Assembly (NCBI RefSeq): GCF_032594935.1
Contig: NZ_CP118734.1
Coordinates: 1,640,001 to 1,704,000 of the forward strand
Direction: 5' to 3'
DNA length: 64,000 nt
Source of the DNA: Streptococcus sp. 29892
GTDB lineage: Bacteria > Bacillota > Bacilli > Lactobacillales > Streptococcaceae
Made by a program: the position numbers and the translations under genes. Shown here piece by piece: positions 21,711 to 29,331 of the stretch. How positions within the stretch are numbered: the first letter of the stretch is position 1; each line of letters opens with the position of its first letter. A model generated the notes under the pieces. It did not search any database, had not been told where the DNA came from, and saw only the letters and a program-made list of their open reading frames with translations.

Positions 21711-21760
21711 GTAACATTCGGTTTTTATTCTATTTTTGATAGTCCTGTTCGTGAAAGTTC

Positions 21761-22306
21761 TTAATCTTTTGACAAACTACCTGTTTTCGTTTGCGAACGA
21801 GCATAAACTCCAAGAAGAATAGTACCAGCAATGGCTATTGTAATACTATTGACAATCCCAGCTACCAAACCCTGAGTGAATACCTTATTTGCTGCTTCAC
21901 TATAGATTACAATGTCCAATACTGGAGCGATAATTCCCCAGGCAATTACATTGGCAACTACTTGGAAGATATTGAAAACTACAATATCTTTTCCTTCAAA
22001 AATCCCTTCCTCAACACGAAGACGATTTTTTGCAAAACCAATAACCAACCCTACTACTCCTGAGGCTAAAATCCATGACCACCAAGGTCCGTATGTCAAC
22101 GAATCTTTAAGCGTATGGCCAATAAAACCTACTAAAAAGCCAACTACTGGCCCAAATACAACTGACAAAAGTGCCTGAACAGCGTATTGGAGCTGAATTG
22201 AAGTATTTGGAACAAAAGTAGGAATGTTGATTAGCAAGCCAATGACAACAAAGAGGGCAGCACCGATACCGGTAGCAACGACTGTTTTGATAGAATTATT
22301 TTTCAT
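21761..22306 (-). CDS. ECF transporter S component, UPF0397 family
   Basis: Membrane substrate-binding subunit of an ECF importer. I choose ATG 22306 (181 residues) because AAGGAG precedes it at 6 bases; a start 5 codons upstream would include that site. The sequence has about five to six hydrophobic helices, the N-terminal [21 protein letters not shown] typical of UPF0397, and [19 protein letters not shown] in the middle. In the pneumococcus the orthologous gene is directly followed by the ATPase and permease; here those lie 2.8 kb away (16456-18959). It follows the SAM hydrolase gene by 20 bases, so the two share a transcript. Ligand unknown. Confidence 0.88.
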   Translation of the reverse strand: MKNNSIKTVVATGIGAALFVVIGLLINIPTFVPNTSIQLQYAVQALLSVVFGPVVGFLVGFIGHTLKDSLTYGPWWSWILASGVVGLVIGFAKNRLRVEEGIFEGKDIVVFNIFQVVANVIAWGIIAPVLDIVIYSEAANKVFTQGLVAGIVNSITIAIAGTILLGVYARSQTKTGSLSKD

Positions 22307-22326
22307 AAAATTCTCCTTCATTTTCT

Positions 22327-23175
22327 TTAATTACTAATGCGTTTGATTTCGATATGCCAGTTTTGACCGACACCGACATTATAGGCCTTGGCAAAGGATC
22401 CTTGGTTAATGGCCAAGCCCACTCGATAGAGTGAATTGATATAGAGCAGGGGTTGACCGATGCGGACATCCGCAAAAGACTTGCCATAGGTCACTTGGTT
22501 TTGATAGACCAACATGTCGTTGTTGTAAATGGTCACTTCAAAACGGTCCTCAAATTGCGGCTTCAAGGTATAAAATTCCTCACGCGTGATTGAGGTCCAT
22601 AGTGAACCAAAGCGAACATCCAAGATGTCGATAGCTCCTTTGACAAAGTCTGGTCCAACTTCTGTCGGAACGGTTGGAATTTCAACAATATCTGCTACCT
22701 GCAACTCTGGTCCAACTTCTTCAAAACTGATATGACCTGAGGCTAATTTTGCACCCGTATAAGCATAAACATCACGACCATGGAATGTATAGGAATGCTC
22801 CGTGTTGGCTCTTCGATTGGCCACTTCTGAAATTTCACGAACAGCCTTAATGCCCACATGTTTCTTGATGAAAGAAAGCGTTCCGTTATCCGGGGTAACG
22901 ATATAGTGGTTTTGTTCCGTCAAAGCCACCACACTTTTACGCTTAGAGCCTACTCCTGGGTCAACAACCGAGACAAAAGTTGTACCTTCCGGCCAATATT
23001 CAACTGTCTGAAAAAGACGGTAAGAGCCTTCAAAAATGTTGTAGGGTGTAATATCGTGGGTGAGGTTGTGAACTACTAGGTCACGCGACTCCTGAAGAGC
23101 CACACCAATCATAGCTGACACGGCACCATCTACTAGACCAAAGTCCGATTGTAAAACAAGTAAATTATTTGACAT
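22327..23175 (-). CDS. SAM hydrolase (S-adenosyl-L-methionine hydroxide adenosyltransferase, DUF62)
   Basis: Member of the DUF62/fluorinase-like family, which cleaves SAM with water (hydroxide) to adenosine and methionine. The 282-residue length is normal. The Asp-Arg-His set that activates water in this family is visible with correct spacing: Asp72 and Arg79 in [11 protein letters not shown] and His132 in FHGRD; an N-terminal Asp11 (QSDFG) and [10 protein letters not shown] also match. It lacks the extra loop of fluorinases, so hydrolysis rather than halogenation is expected. Starts after AGGAGGAG. Co-transcribed with the ECF S subunit, which hints that adenosine, methionine or a related compound is being handled. 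Confidence 0.88.
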   Translation of the reverse strand: MSNNLLVLQSDFGLVDGAVSAMIGVALQESRDLVVHNLTHDITPYNIFEGSYRLFQTVEYWPEGTTFVSVVDPGVGSKRKSVVALTEQNHYIVTPDNGTLSFIKKHVGIKAVREISEVANRRANTEHSYTFHGRDVYAYTGAKLASGHISFEEVGPELQVADIVEIPTVPTEVGPDFVKGAIDILDVRFGSLWTSITREEFYTLKPQFEDRFEVTIYNNDMLVYQNQVTYGKSFADVRIGQPLLYINSLYRVGLAINQGSFAKAYNVGVGQNWHIEIKRISN

Positions 23176-23202
23176 AGCTCCTCCTAAAAATGATACTGTT
23201 CT

Positions 23203-23231
23203 ATCATATCAGAAAAGCTACAAGCTTTCAA
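23203..23231 (-). promoter_or_regulatory. Promoter of the SAM hydrolase/ECF S operon
   Basis: Minus-strand TTGAAA (23226-23231), 17 bases, TATGAT (23203-23208) with TGA in front (extended -10); 28 bases before the start codon. Confidence 0.7.
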
Positions 23232-23329
23232 ATAGCTATTTTCTAGGGATGGTTATAGTTATCTATTATAACTAGATAATACTACAAACTTTCTCAGTCA
23301 CACAAAAAATAAATTTTTTTAAAAAACGC

Positions 23330-23358
23330 TTGCATTTCAAAAATTATTGTTTTATAAT
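23330..23358 (+). promoter_or_regulatory. Promoter of DUF2975-xre
   Basis: TTGCAT (23330-23335), 17 bases, TATAAT (23353-23358), followed 49 bases later by the DUF2975 start. Confidence 0.8.
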
Positions 23359-23392
23359 AATTTTGAAGATAATATTATCATAAAACAATAAT
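23343..23392. promoter_or_regulatory. 19-bp inverted repeat covering the -10: probable Xre operator
   Basis: ATTATTGTTTTATAATAAT (23343-23361) and ATTATCATAAAACAATAAT (23374-23392) are inverted copies matching at 18 of 19 positions, 12 bases apart. The left arm overlaps the -10 box, so a bound repressor would block transcription. The nearest regulator is the Xre protein encoded in the same operon. Confidence 0.7.
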
Positions 23393-23407
23393 AATTGGAG
23401 GTTTACT

Positions 23408-23932
23408 ATGAAAACCAATCTACTCAAAACAACTGGACTATTAGCTGGTTGTGTTCGTTTCTTCTTCTATTTATTAATTGCAGGCAATATTTTCTTTAGC
23501 CTGGCTGGTTTCAGAGGCGACTCATTTGTGATAGGCACTTGGGAATACACCTTTAACAAACCCATTGACCAGATTGGTATCTGGCTCATTCTTTTAACGA
23601 CTGGATTGATTCTAGTCGTCTTAGTAGCACTCAGTCACATTGCCCACTTGATTCAAAAGTTATGTAAATTGCTTCTGGAAGAAGATTATTTCGCTTCAGC
23701 TAGTCTGGAACTTTATCAGAAACTCTTCATCAGTTTGCTCGTCTTGACTGCTGGGCAATTTTGCCTAACCAGCTTGATTGCCTTGACAAATGCTACTGGA
23801 CCAACCAACTTCCTCAATCTACGTTGGTCAGATTTCATCCTCAATGCCCTCTTCCTCTTCGCAACTTATTTTGTCTGGACCTTAGTACAAAAGGGGCAAC
23901 AACTTGAAACCGAGAACAGCGAGTTTATCTGA
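23408..23932 (+). CDS. DUF2975 four-helix membrane protein
   Basis: A 174-residue integral membrane protein with four hydrophobic segments at about 12-34, 57-80, 104-126 and 142-162, the layout of the DUF2975 family. Starts at ATG 23408 after GGAGG. Members of this family are very often encoded directly beside a small Xre-type regulator, as here (next gene starts 1 base after the stop). The biochemical role is unknown; a link to membrane stress sensing is only speculation. Confidence 0.85.
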   Translation: MKTNLLKTTGLLAGCVRFFFYLLIAGNIFFSLAGFRGDSFVIGTWEYTFNKPIDQIGIWLILLTTGLILVVLVALSHIAHLIQKLCKLLLEEDYFASASLELYQKLFISLLVLTAGQFCLTSLIALTNATGPTNFLNLRWSDFILNALFLFATYFVWTLVQKGQQLETENSEFI

Positions 23933-23933
23933 T

Positions 23934-24149
23934 ATGGAAATGATTCGCGTAAACTTAGACAAGGTCCTCAAAGACCGACAAATGACTTCCAAGGACCTAG
24001 CAGAGCAAGTCGGCATTACAGAGGCCAACCTGTCCATTCTCAAGACAGGCAAGGCAAAAGGTATTCGTTTTAATACCCTGATGAGCATCTGCCGCATCCT
24101 AGACTGCCAACCAGGTGATATTTTGGAATATGTGGATGATGAAGAGTGA
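23934..24149 (+). CDS. Small Xre-family (YozG-like) transcriptional regulator
   Basis: A 71-residue protein that is nearly all helix-turn-helix: MTSKDLAEQVGITEANLSIL then KTGKAKGIRFNTLMSICRIL, ending LDCQPGDILEYVDDEE, the hallmark of the Cro/CI-like YozG group paired with DUF2975. I choose ATG 23934 (an ATG two codons later, or a TTG at 23904 inside the previous gene, are alternatives). Translation is probably coupled to the upstream gene. Likely binds the inverted repeat at 23343-23392 and autoregulates. Confidence 0.85.
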   Translation: MEMIRVNLDKVLKDRQMTSKDLAEQVGITEANLSILKTGKAKGIRFNTLMSICRILDCQPGDILEYVDDEE

Positions 24150-24169
24150 TAGAGTTCTCCTAGATTTAA

Positions 24170-24538
24170 GGCTGCAAAGAAAACCAGCTTCCGCTGGTTC
24201 GCTTTTCCAACCTTTTAATAAAAATGACTGTCCCCCGGACTTTTGAATACAAAGAAAACTGCCTGCCGGCAGTTCCAATCTCCAATCTTTTAATATAAAA
24301 AAGTGCTAGTAGATTTCTCGATAAAAAGAAAACCAGCTTCCGCTGGTTCTCATTTCCAACCTTTTAATAAAAATGACTGTCCCCCGGACTTTTGAGTATA
24401 AAGAAAACTGCCTGCCGGCAGTTCCAATCTCCAATCTTTTAATATAAAAAAGTGCTAGTAGATTTCTCGATAAAAAGAAAACCAGCTTCCGCTGGTTCTC
24501 ATTTCCAACCTTTTAATAAAAATGACTGTCCCCCGGAC
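24170..24538. repeat. Tandem repeat, 149-bp unit, about 2.5 copies, each with hairpins
   Basis: The block with AACCAGC TTCC GCTGGTT recurs at 24182, 24331 and 24480; CCCCCGGAC recurs at 24232, 24381 and 24530: a constant 149-base period. Each unit also holds AACTGCC TGCC GGCAGTT. The last partial unit runs into the complete yebC terminator, while the earlier units contain only the left half of that terminator (AAAAATGACTGTCCCCCGGAC) joined to other sequence. It looks like local tandem duplication of the region between xre and yebC. Confidence 0.9.
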
Positions 24539-24548
24539 AGTCATTTTT
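24518..24548. terminator. Bidirectional terminator between xre and yebC
   Basis: AAAAATGACTGTCC and GGACAGTCATTTTT form a perfect 14-bp stem with A-run on one side and T-run on the other. Confidence 0.92.
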
Positions 24549-24549
24549 A

Positions 24550-25266
24550 TTAAAAGCCATCTACATTCGTGTAGATTTTTTGGACGTCTTCGTCGTCTTC
24601 GAGGGCGTCGTAGAGTTTTTCAAATGTTGCCAGGTCATCGCCGTCAAGTGATACTTCTGATTGTGGGATCATTTCAAGTTCAGTAACGTTAAACTCTTCA
24701 ATACCTGATTCCTTAAGTGCCACAATTGCCTTGTGCAAATCAGTTGGTGCTGTATAAACAGTGATTGTTCCGTCTTCTGCTTCTACGTCATCGACTTCGA
24801 CATCTGCTTCAAGGAGCAATTCGAAGATGGCATCTGCATCATCACCAGCAAAAACGACAACACCTTTTTTATCAAACATGAATGATACGGAACCAGATGC
24901 ACCCATGTTACCACCGTTTTTACCAAAGGCAGAGCGAACATTGGCTGCGGTACGGTTTACGTTTGATGTCAAGGTATCAACGATAATCATAGAACCGTTT
25001 GGTCCAAAGCCTTCGTAACGACCTTCTACGAAAGTTTCGTCTGTATTTCCTTTTGCCTTGTCAATGGCCTTGTCAATAATATGTCTTGGAACCTGCGCTT
25101 GCTTGGCACGATCAATAACGAATTTCAGCGCTGAGTTTGTTTCTGGATCTGGGTCACCCTTTTTCGCTGCTACATAGATTTCAACACCAAATTTGGCGTA
25201 AACTTTTGAGTTAGCACCGTCTTTTGCGGTTTTCTTGGCTACAATATTGGCCCATTTACGTCCCAT
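24550..25266 (-). CDS. YebC/PmpR-family protein (TACO1-like)
   Basis: Widely conserved family; older annotation is transcriptional regulator, while recent work on bacterial and mitochondrial members points to translation of proline-rich or difficult stretches. 238 residues, full length, starting [37 protein letters not shown] and with [32 protein letters not shown] and [14 protein letters not shown]. This is the YeeN-like variant common in Firmicutes (KWANI rather than KWSKIK). Single gene between its terminator and the PTS gene. Confidence 0.9.
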   Translation of the reverse strand: MGRKWANIVAKKTAKDGANSKVYAKFGVEIYVAAKKGDPDPETNSALKFVIDRAKQAQVPRHIIDKAIDKAKGNTDETFVEGRYEGFGPNGSMIIVDTLTSNVNRTAANVRSAFGKNGGNMGASGSVSFMFDKKGVVVFAGDDADAIFELLLEADVEVDDVEAEDGTITVYTAPTDLHKAIVALKESGIEEFNVTELEMIPQSEVSLDGDDLATFEKLYDALEDDEDVQKIYTNVDGF

Positions 25267-25340
25267 GGGGAACCTCCTACATTTTATAAAATCGCTTTAT
25301 TATACCATAAATGGCAAGGATTGAGAAGATTTTTAAAAGC

Positions 25341-25370
25341 AAAAGACAAGCTCACATGAACTTGTCTTTT
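25341..25370. terminator. Terminator of the PTS gene
   Basis: AAAAGACAAG and CTTGTCTTTT pair perfectly over a 10-base loop; lies between the yebC start and the PTS stop, T-rich tail on the minus strand. Confidence 0.75.
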
Positions 25371-25375
25371 ACTTT

Positions 25376-27544
25376 TTACAACTCAACTGTCGCAACTTGG
25401 CTATCTTGACTAACCTGTCCAAGATTTTCAAGGCTGACTGATTTGATTTCTGCTGTGTTTGTGAAGGCAACGACGATGGTTGTTTCACGTCCTGCTGAGC
25501 GAATGGCTTCAAGGTCTGCAACAAGGAGTATGTCCCCTGCTTCAACGCGTTGACCATCTGTTACCTTAGCTGAGAATGGAGCACCGTTTAGTGCAACCGT
25601 ATCTAGACCCACGTGCACCAAGACTTCTACACCCTTGTCAGACAAAATACCGACAGCGTGTTTGGTTGGGAATACACTGGTTACAATACCTGAAACTGGT
25701 GCGTAGACATTGCCATTTACAGGCTCAACTGCATAACCGTCACCCATCATTTTTTGTGAGAAGACCGGATCTTTCACTTCTATGATGGCAATGGCTTGAC
25801 CTTCAGCAACAGCATAAACTGCCTCGGTCACACCCTTGAATTGTGCTTCCTCAACTACTGTTTCAGTCGCAACAATTTCCGTACGAGGAATAGCTACGCC
25901 AGATTCTAGTAAGTCTTGAATGTCTGATTTGAGAACATCTGCTTTTGGTCCATAGACTGCTTGAACACCTGAGTCCTTGATAATCAAGCCCATAGCACCA
26001 GCCTGTTTCCAAGCATTTTCATCTCCAACCTGTGCCACATCTTTAACACTAACGCGAAGACGAGTCATACAAGCATCCACATCTGCGATATTATCACGAC
26101 CACCAAGCAAGTTGATGATTTGTACCACTTGTGAATTAGCATCCGCTGTATCTACGTTTGAATTTGAAACCACATCTGTTGTTTCTGTATCATAGTTCCC
26201 ATTGCGACCAGCTGTTGCCAGGTTGAATTTTTGAATCATGAAGTTGGCAATGAAGTACATACCAACCGCAAAGAGGGCTGTTACCCAGATAAAGTTGACA
26301 ACGTCCATGCCGATACCGGCTTTAATCGCCATCGGTGTACGTGTAAGGAATTCGATATTACCAAATGAGTGCATACGCAAATTGACAATATCCGCCATAG
26401 CAAAGGCTGCACCTTGTACAAAAGCATATACGACATAGAGCGGCATTGCTGCAAACATGAACATAAACTCAATTGGTTCTGTTACACCTGTCAAGAAGAC
26501 GGCTGCAGCAGATGAAAGGAACATACCACGGTATTTTTTCTTCTTATCCGGGTCAACATTGCGGTACATAGCAAGAGTTAAGCCCATGAGAATACCAGAG
26601 GAACCAATCATTTGACCTACTTTAAAGCGAGCAGGCGTTACATTAGCAAGCAAGTCATTGTACTGAGCCATATCGCCAGCGTCTTTGAGGTTGATCAAGT
26701 CTGTAATCCAAGCCAACCAGAGCGGATCTTGACCAAATACTTGTGTACCAGCTTGAGCACCTGTCAAGATGTCATAGGTACCACCAAGCGATGTGTAGTT
26801 CATTGGAATGGTCAACATGTGGTGAAGACCGAATGGAAGAAGCAAACGTTCCAAGGTACCATAAACAAATGGGGCTACAATTGGAGCGGTGTCTTGTGAG
26901 GTTGCAATCCATTTACCAAAACTGTTAATCCCAGTTTGTACAAGAGGCCAGAAGATTGCCAAAGCAAGCGCTACAAGGACAGAACGATAGATGACTACAA
27001 ATGGTACAAAACGCTTTCCGTTAAAGAAGGTCAATACATCTGGCAACTTGCGATAGTTGTAGTATTTGTTGTAAGCAGTCGCACCAACAAAGCCAGCAAT
27101 AATCCCTACAAAGACACCCATGTTCAAAGCAGGTTGTCCAAGGATATTAACAAAGTAGCCAGATACTGGAATTTGAGTTCCAAATACAGTGCTGACTGTC
27201 GCAGTCGCATCAGCCAACATATCAGTCGTTACACCAAAGAAGTGACCTGTTATCAAGTTAATCAAGATGAAGGCAAGACCAGCCGAGAAGGCACCACCAG
27301 CCTTTTCCTTAGCCCAGCTACCACCGATTGCCAAGGCAAAGAGCAAGTGAAGGTTTCCGATAATCCCCCAACCAATTTGGGCAATGATATTCCCAATACG
27401 AATGAGCAATTCTGATTCAGGACTGATTAGTGGAATCGAGTTTCCGATAGAAACCATAAGACCTGCCGCCGGCATAACGGCGATCACGACCATCAAACAT
27501 TTACCGAATTTTTGCCAAAATTCGAAACTAAGAAATTTTTTCAT
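25376..27544 (-). CDS. malT: PTS EIICBA transporter for maltose/glucose-type sugars
   Basis: Imports and phosphorylates a glucose-type sugar using phosphoenolpyruvate. 722 residues: EIIC membrane domain (about 1-425; MPAAGLMVSIG, GLHHMLTIPMNYT, GVTEPIEF), EIIB (about 470-545; phospho-Cys in DVDACMTRLRV) and EIIA at the C-terminus (about 575-722; phospho-His in VLVHVGLDT). It closely resembles streptococcal proteins called PtsG or MalT; the latter was shown to take maltose in S. mutans. The nearby malQ, glycogen phosphorylase and cre-type operators favour maltose, but glucose or trehalose cannot be excluded, so the gene name is tentative. Follows the EEP hydrolase gene by 36 bases in one operon. 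Confidence 0.85.
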   Translation of the reverse strand: MKKFLSFEFWQKFGKCLMVVIAVMPAAGLMVSIGNSIPLISPESELLIRIGNIIAQIGWGIIGNLHLLFALAIGGSWAKEKAGGAFSAGLAFILINLITGHFFGVTTDMLADATATVSTVFGTQIPVSGYFVNILGQPALNMGVFVGIIAGFVGATAYNKYYNYRKLPDVLTFFNGKRFVPFVVIYRSVLVALALAIFWPLVQTGINSFGKWIATSQDTAPIVAPFVYGTLERLLLPFGLHHMLTIPMNYTSLGGTYDILTGAQAGTQVFGQDPLWLAWITDLINLKDAGDMAQYNDLLANVTPARFKVGQMIGSSGILMGLTLAMYRNVDPDKKKKYRGMFLSSAAAVFLTGVTEPIEFMFMFAAMPLYVVYAFVQGAAFAMADIVNLRMHSFGNIEFLTRTPMAIKAGIGMDVVNFIWVTALFAVGMYFIANFMIQKFNLATAGRNGNYDTETTDVVSNSNVDTADANSQVVQIINLLGGRDNIADVDACMTRLRVSVKDVAQVGDENAWKQAGAMGLIIKDSGVQAVYGPKADVLKSDIQDLLESGVAIPRTEIVATETVVEEAQFKGVTEAVYAVAEGQAIAIIEVKDPVFSQKMMGDGYAVEPVNGNVYAPVSGIVTSVFPTKHAVGILSDKGVEVLVHVGLDTVALNGAPFSAKVTDGQRVEAGDILLVADLEAIRSAGRETTIVVAFTNTAEIKSVSLENLGQVSQDSQVATVEL

Positions 27545-27580
27545 GTGTTTCTCCTAAATTTTTTCTTGGTCAGTTGACCT

Positions 27581-28372
27581 TTAAATACTAATGTTAACTT
27601 CCACACCAAAGTGGTCCGAGATAACCGGAAGATTGTCCCCATTGAAAATCACACGACTGGATTGAACCTGTCTTTTCTGATTTATGAACACATAGTCCAG
27701 ACGTTTTTCCTGACTATGACCTGCCCACCCATCAATGGCTTTTTCAACGGTGATTCCCCTATCCTTTTTCTCAGCCAAATCATAACTATCATATAAACCT
27801 AAGTCCTTGATTGCTTGATAGGCTTGTGGATCCGACAGGGCATCCGTATTGAAATCTCCCATTAGAATTTTCAAGCGCCCCGAACTTGTTCGCTCCACAA
27901 TCGAGCGAATATTCTCCAACTGATTTTCTTCTTTACTGTCAGGAAGATTGATATGACAAGAATAAATGTCGATCCATTCCTTCTCATACAAGACCGTCAA
28001 ACCGATGATTTTTCTAGACAAGATTGATGTCAAATCTTTGTTCTGACTGCAATAGAAGGCATCCACTTCATAGACAGGTAGTTTGGTCAAGAAGGCAATT
28101 CCTTCATCGTACCGATCGTAACCAATATGGGAATTGGACCAAAAATAGGAATAGTCTGTCACTCCAAGCTCTCTTAGTTTCTCAAGCAGGACCAGACCAT
28201 AATTGTCTTGCCGTAAGTCCTTGGTCACCAAGGTACTTGTCATCAGCTGATTGACTTCCTGAAGAGCGATTACATCATATTGCTTTTGGGAAATGGTCTG
28301 AGCTAAAATATCCAATTTCTCATGCTGGTTCTCTTCTAGCCAGGCATGAACATTGACTGTTAGTAATTTCAT
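27581..28372 (-). CDS. Endonuclease/exonuclease/phosphatase (EEP) superfamily hydrolase
   Basis: 263-residue metal-dependent phosphoesterase of the EEP fold (DNase I, AP endonuclease, inositol-phosphatase relatives). Catalytic elements: LTVNVHAW (Asn), IALQEVNQ (Glu metal ligand), MGDFNTD (Asp/Asn) and ISDHFGV (Asp/His) near the C-terminus. No signal peptide, so cytosolic. First gene of the operon with the PTS transporter, under a strong promoter with a cre-like site. This pairing suggests a phosphorylated sugar or similar metabolite as substrate, but that is inference; the family also contains nucleases. Confidence 0.8.
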   Translation of the reverse strand: MKLLTVNVHAWLEENQHEKLDILAQTISQKQYDVIALQEVNQLMTSTLVTKDLRQDNYGLVLLEKLRELGVTDYSYFWSNSHIGYDRYDEGIAFLTKLPVYEVDAFYCSQNKDLTSILSRKIIGLTVLYEKEWIDIYSCHINLPDSKEENQLENIRSIVERTSSGRLKILMGDFNTDALSDPQAYQAIKDLGLYDSYDLAEKKDRGITVEKAIDGWAGHSQEKRLDYVFINQKRQVQSSRVIFNGDNLPVISDHFGVEVNISI

Positions 28373-28420
28373 ATCTCTCCTTTCTATTTACTTCGTAAAA
28401 CATTTTCAACTTGTAGCCTT

Positions 28421-28449
28421 ATTATAACGTAAACGTTTTCAAGTGTCAA
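28421..28449 (-). promoter_or_regulatory. Consensus sigma-A promoter of EEP-malT operon
   Basis: Minus-strand TTGACA (28444-28449), 17 bases, TATAAT (28421-28426): perfect in both boxes. The spacer holds a cre-like operator. Confidence 0.9.
28428..28441 (-). promoter_or_regulatory. cre-like (CcpA or MalR-type LacI-family) operator
   Basis: TGAAAACGTTTACG fits the catabolite-response consensus TGNAANCGNWNNC and sits between -35 and -10, so binding would block the promoter. CcpA is the obvious candidate; a MalR-like protein is the alternative. Confidence 0.7.
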
Positions 28450-28452
28450 TGG

Positions 28453-28486
28453 TTTTACGGAATAATCTTTATAGTTTTCCGTAAAA
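28453..28486. promoter_or_regulatory. Perfect 10-bp inverted repeat, probable GntR operator
   Basis: TTTTACGGAA (28453-28462) and TTCCGTAAAA (28477-28486) are exact inverted copies in the gap between the PTS operon and the divergent GntR gene. Candidate binding site for that regulator; the 12-mer TTTTCCGTAAAA recurs upstream of malQ. Confidence 0.6.
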
Positions 28487-28526
28487 GTTTATCTGAACTT
28501 AGAATACTGACCTTTGGCATTTTTTA

Positions 28527-28535
28527 TGATATACT
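28527..28535 (+). promoter_or_regulatory. Extended -10 of the GntR gene
   Basis: TGATATACT (TGn plus TATACT) lies 33 bases before the start codon; no clear -35. Confidence 0.5.
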
Positions 28536-28568
28536 AGCGGTAAATAGCAAGCTAGGAAGTTACCCCCA

Positions 28569-29276
28569 ATGAGTAAATACAAGAAAGTCTATGCCGACAT
28601 CAAGGAAAAAATTGAACAAAATATCTGGCAGGCCAATCAAGAGATGCCTACAGAAAATGAACTGATGGAGATTTACTCCTATTCCAAGGACACCATCCGC
28701 AAGGCCCTATCGCTGTTGGAGATGGATGGCTATATCCAAAAACGTCAAGGGAGAAATTCCATTATTTTGGACCATAATCTTGTTCGAAAACCATTTGTGT
28801 CCGAATTGAAGACCGTCAGCGAACTCAACCGCTCTGCCCATCATCAAGTCCAGACCGAATTGACCAACCTCTATATTGTCCAAGGTCAGCCAGAGGTCAT
28901 GAAAGAATTGGAAGTGGATGAAAAAACGGATCTCTACCGTGTCAGCCGCGTTCGGACTATTGACGGAGAACGATTAGAGTATGAGATTTCCTACTTTGAC
29001 CGCAGAATTGTCCCCTATCTCAGTAAGGAAGTCGCTGAAAGTTCCATTTATCAATATTTGGAAAACGACCTTGGCTTAGAAATTTCCCATTCCCGCCGAG
29101 AAATCTCCTTCCGCTTTGCGACAGAAGAAGAAAGAAGCCTGCTAGACCTGACAGGCTACGACATGGTGGTTTCCGTCACTAGCACCACCTATCTGGCAGA
29201 CGGTCGTCCCTTCCAGTACGGCACCATTACCTACCGACCAGACAAGGTCACCTTTGTATCTATGGCCAAACGGTAA
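28569..29276 (+). CDS. GntR/UTRA regulator resembling TreR
   Basis: 235 residues: N-terminal winged helix (about 1-70; EMPTENELMEIYSYSKDTIRKALSLLEMDGYIQKRQGRNS) and a C-terminal UTRA effector domain (about 90-232; YEISYFDRRIVPYLSKE, SIYQYLENDLGLEISHSRREI, PFQYGTITYRPDKVTFVSMAKR). The UTRA part closely follows Bacillus TreR, whose effector is trehalose-6-phosphate; here no trehalose genes are adjacent, so the effector may be another phosphorylated disaccharide such as maltose-6-phosphate (inference). Divergent from the EEP-PTS operon, so probably its repressor. Starts after AGGAAG. Confidence 0.85.
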   Translation: MSKYKKVYADIKEKIEQNIWQANQEMPTENELMEIYSYSKDTIRKALSLLEMDGYIQKRQGRNSIILDHNLVRKPFVSELKTVSELNRSAHHQVQTELTNLYIVQGQPEVMKELEVDEKTDLYRVSRVRTIDGERLEYEISYFDRRIVPYLSKEVAESSIYQYLENDLGLEISHSRREISFRFATEEERSLLDLTGYDMVVSVTSTTYLADGRPFQYGTITYRPDKVTFVSMAKR

Positions 29277-29290
29277 AAACTAAATATACC

Positions 29291-29326
29291 AAAAAGAATG
29301 TTCCCACTCGGAAACATTCTTTTGTT
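29291..29326. terminator. Bidirectional terminator between GntR gene and glgP
   Basis: AAGAATGTTcCC / GGaAACATTCTT stem with A-run before and TTTTGTTTT after. Confidence 0.85.
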
Positions 29327-29331
29327 TTAGA

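Noticed and set aside
23176..23330. Possible riboswitch (SAM, preQ1 or purine) before the SAM hydrolase operon
   Set aside because: The likely promoter starts transcription only about 20 bases before the start codon, leaving no room for an aptamer; no known riboswitch core seen.
24170..24538. Possible CRISPR array
   Set aside because: Period of 149 bases with no alternation of short repeats and unique spacers, and no cas genes in the window.
26936..27415. 159-codon plus-strand frame
   Set aside because: Antisense of the PTS membrane domain; no start signal.
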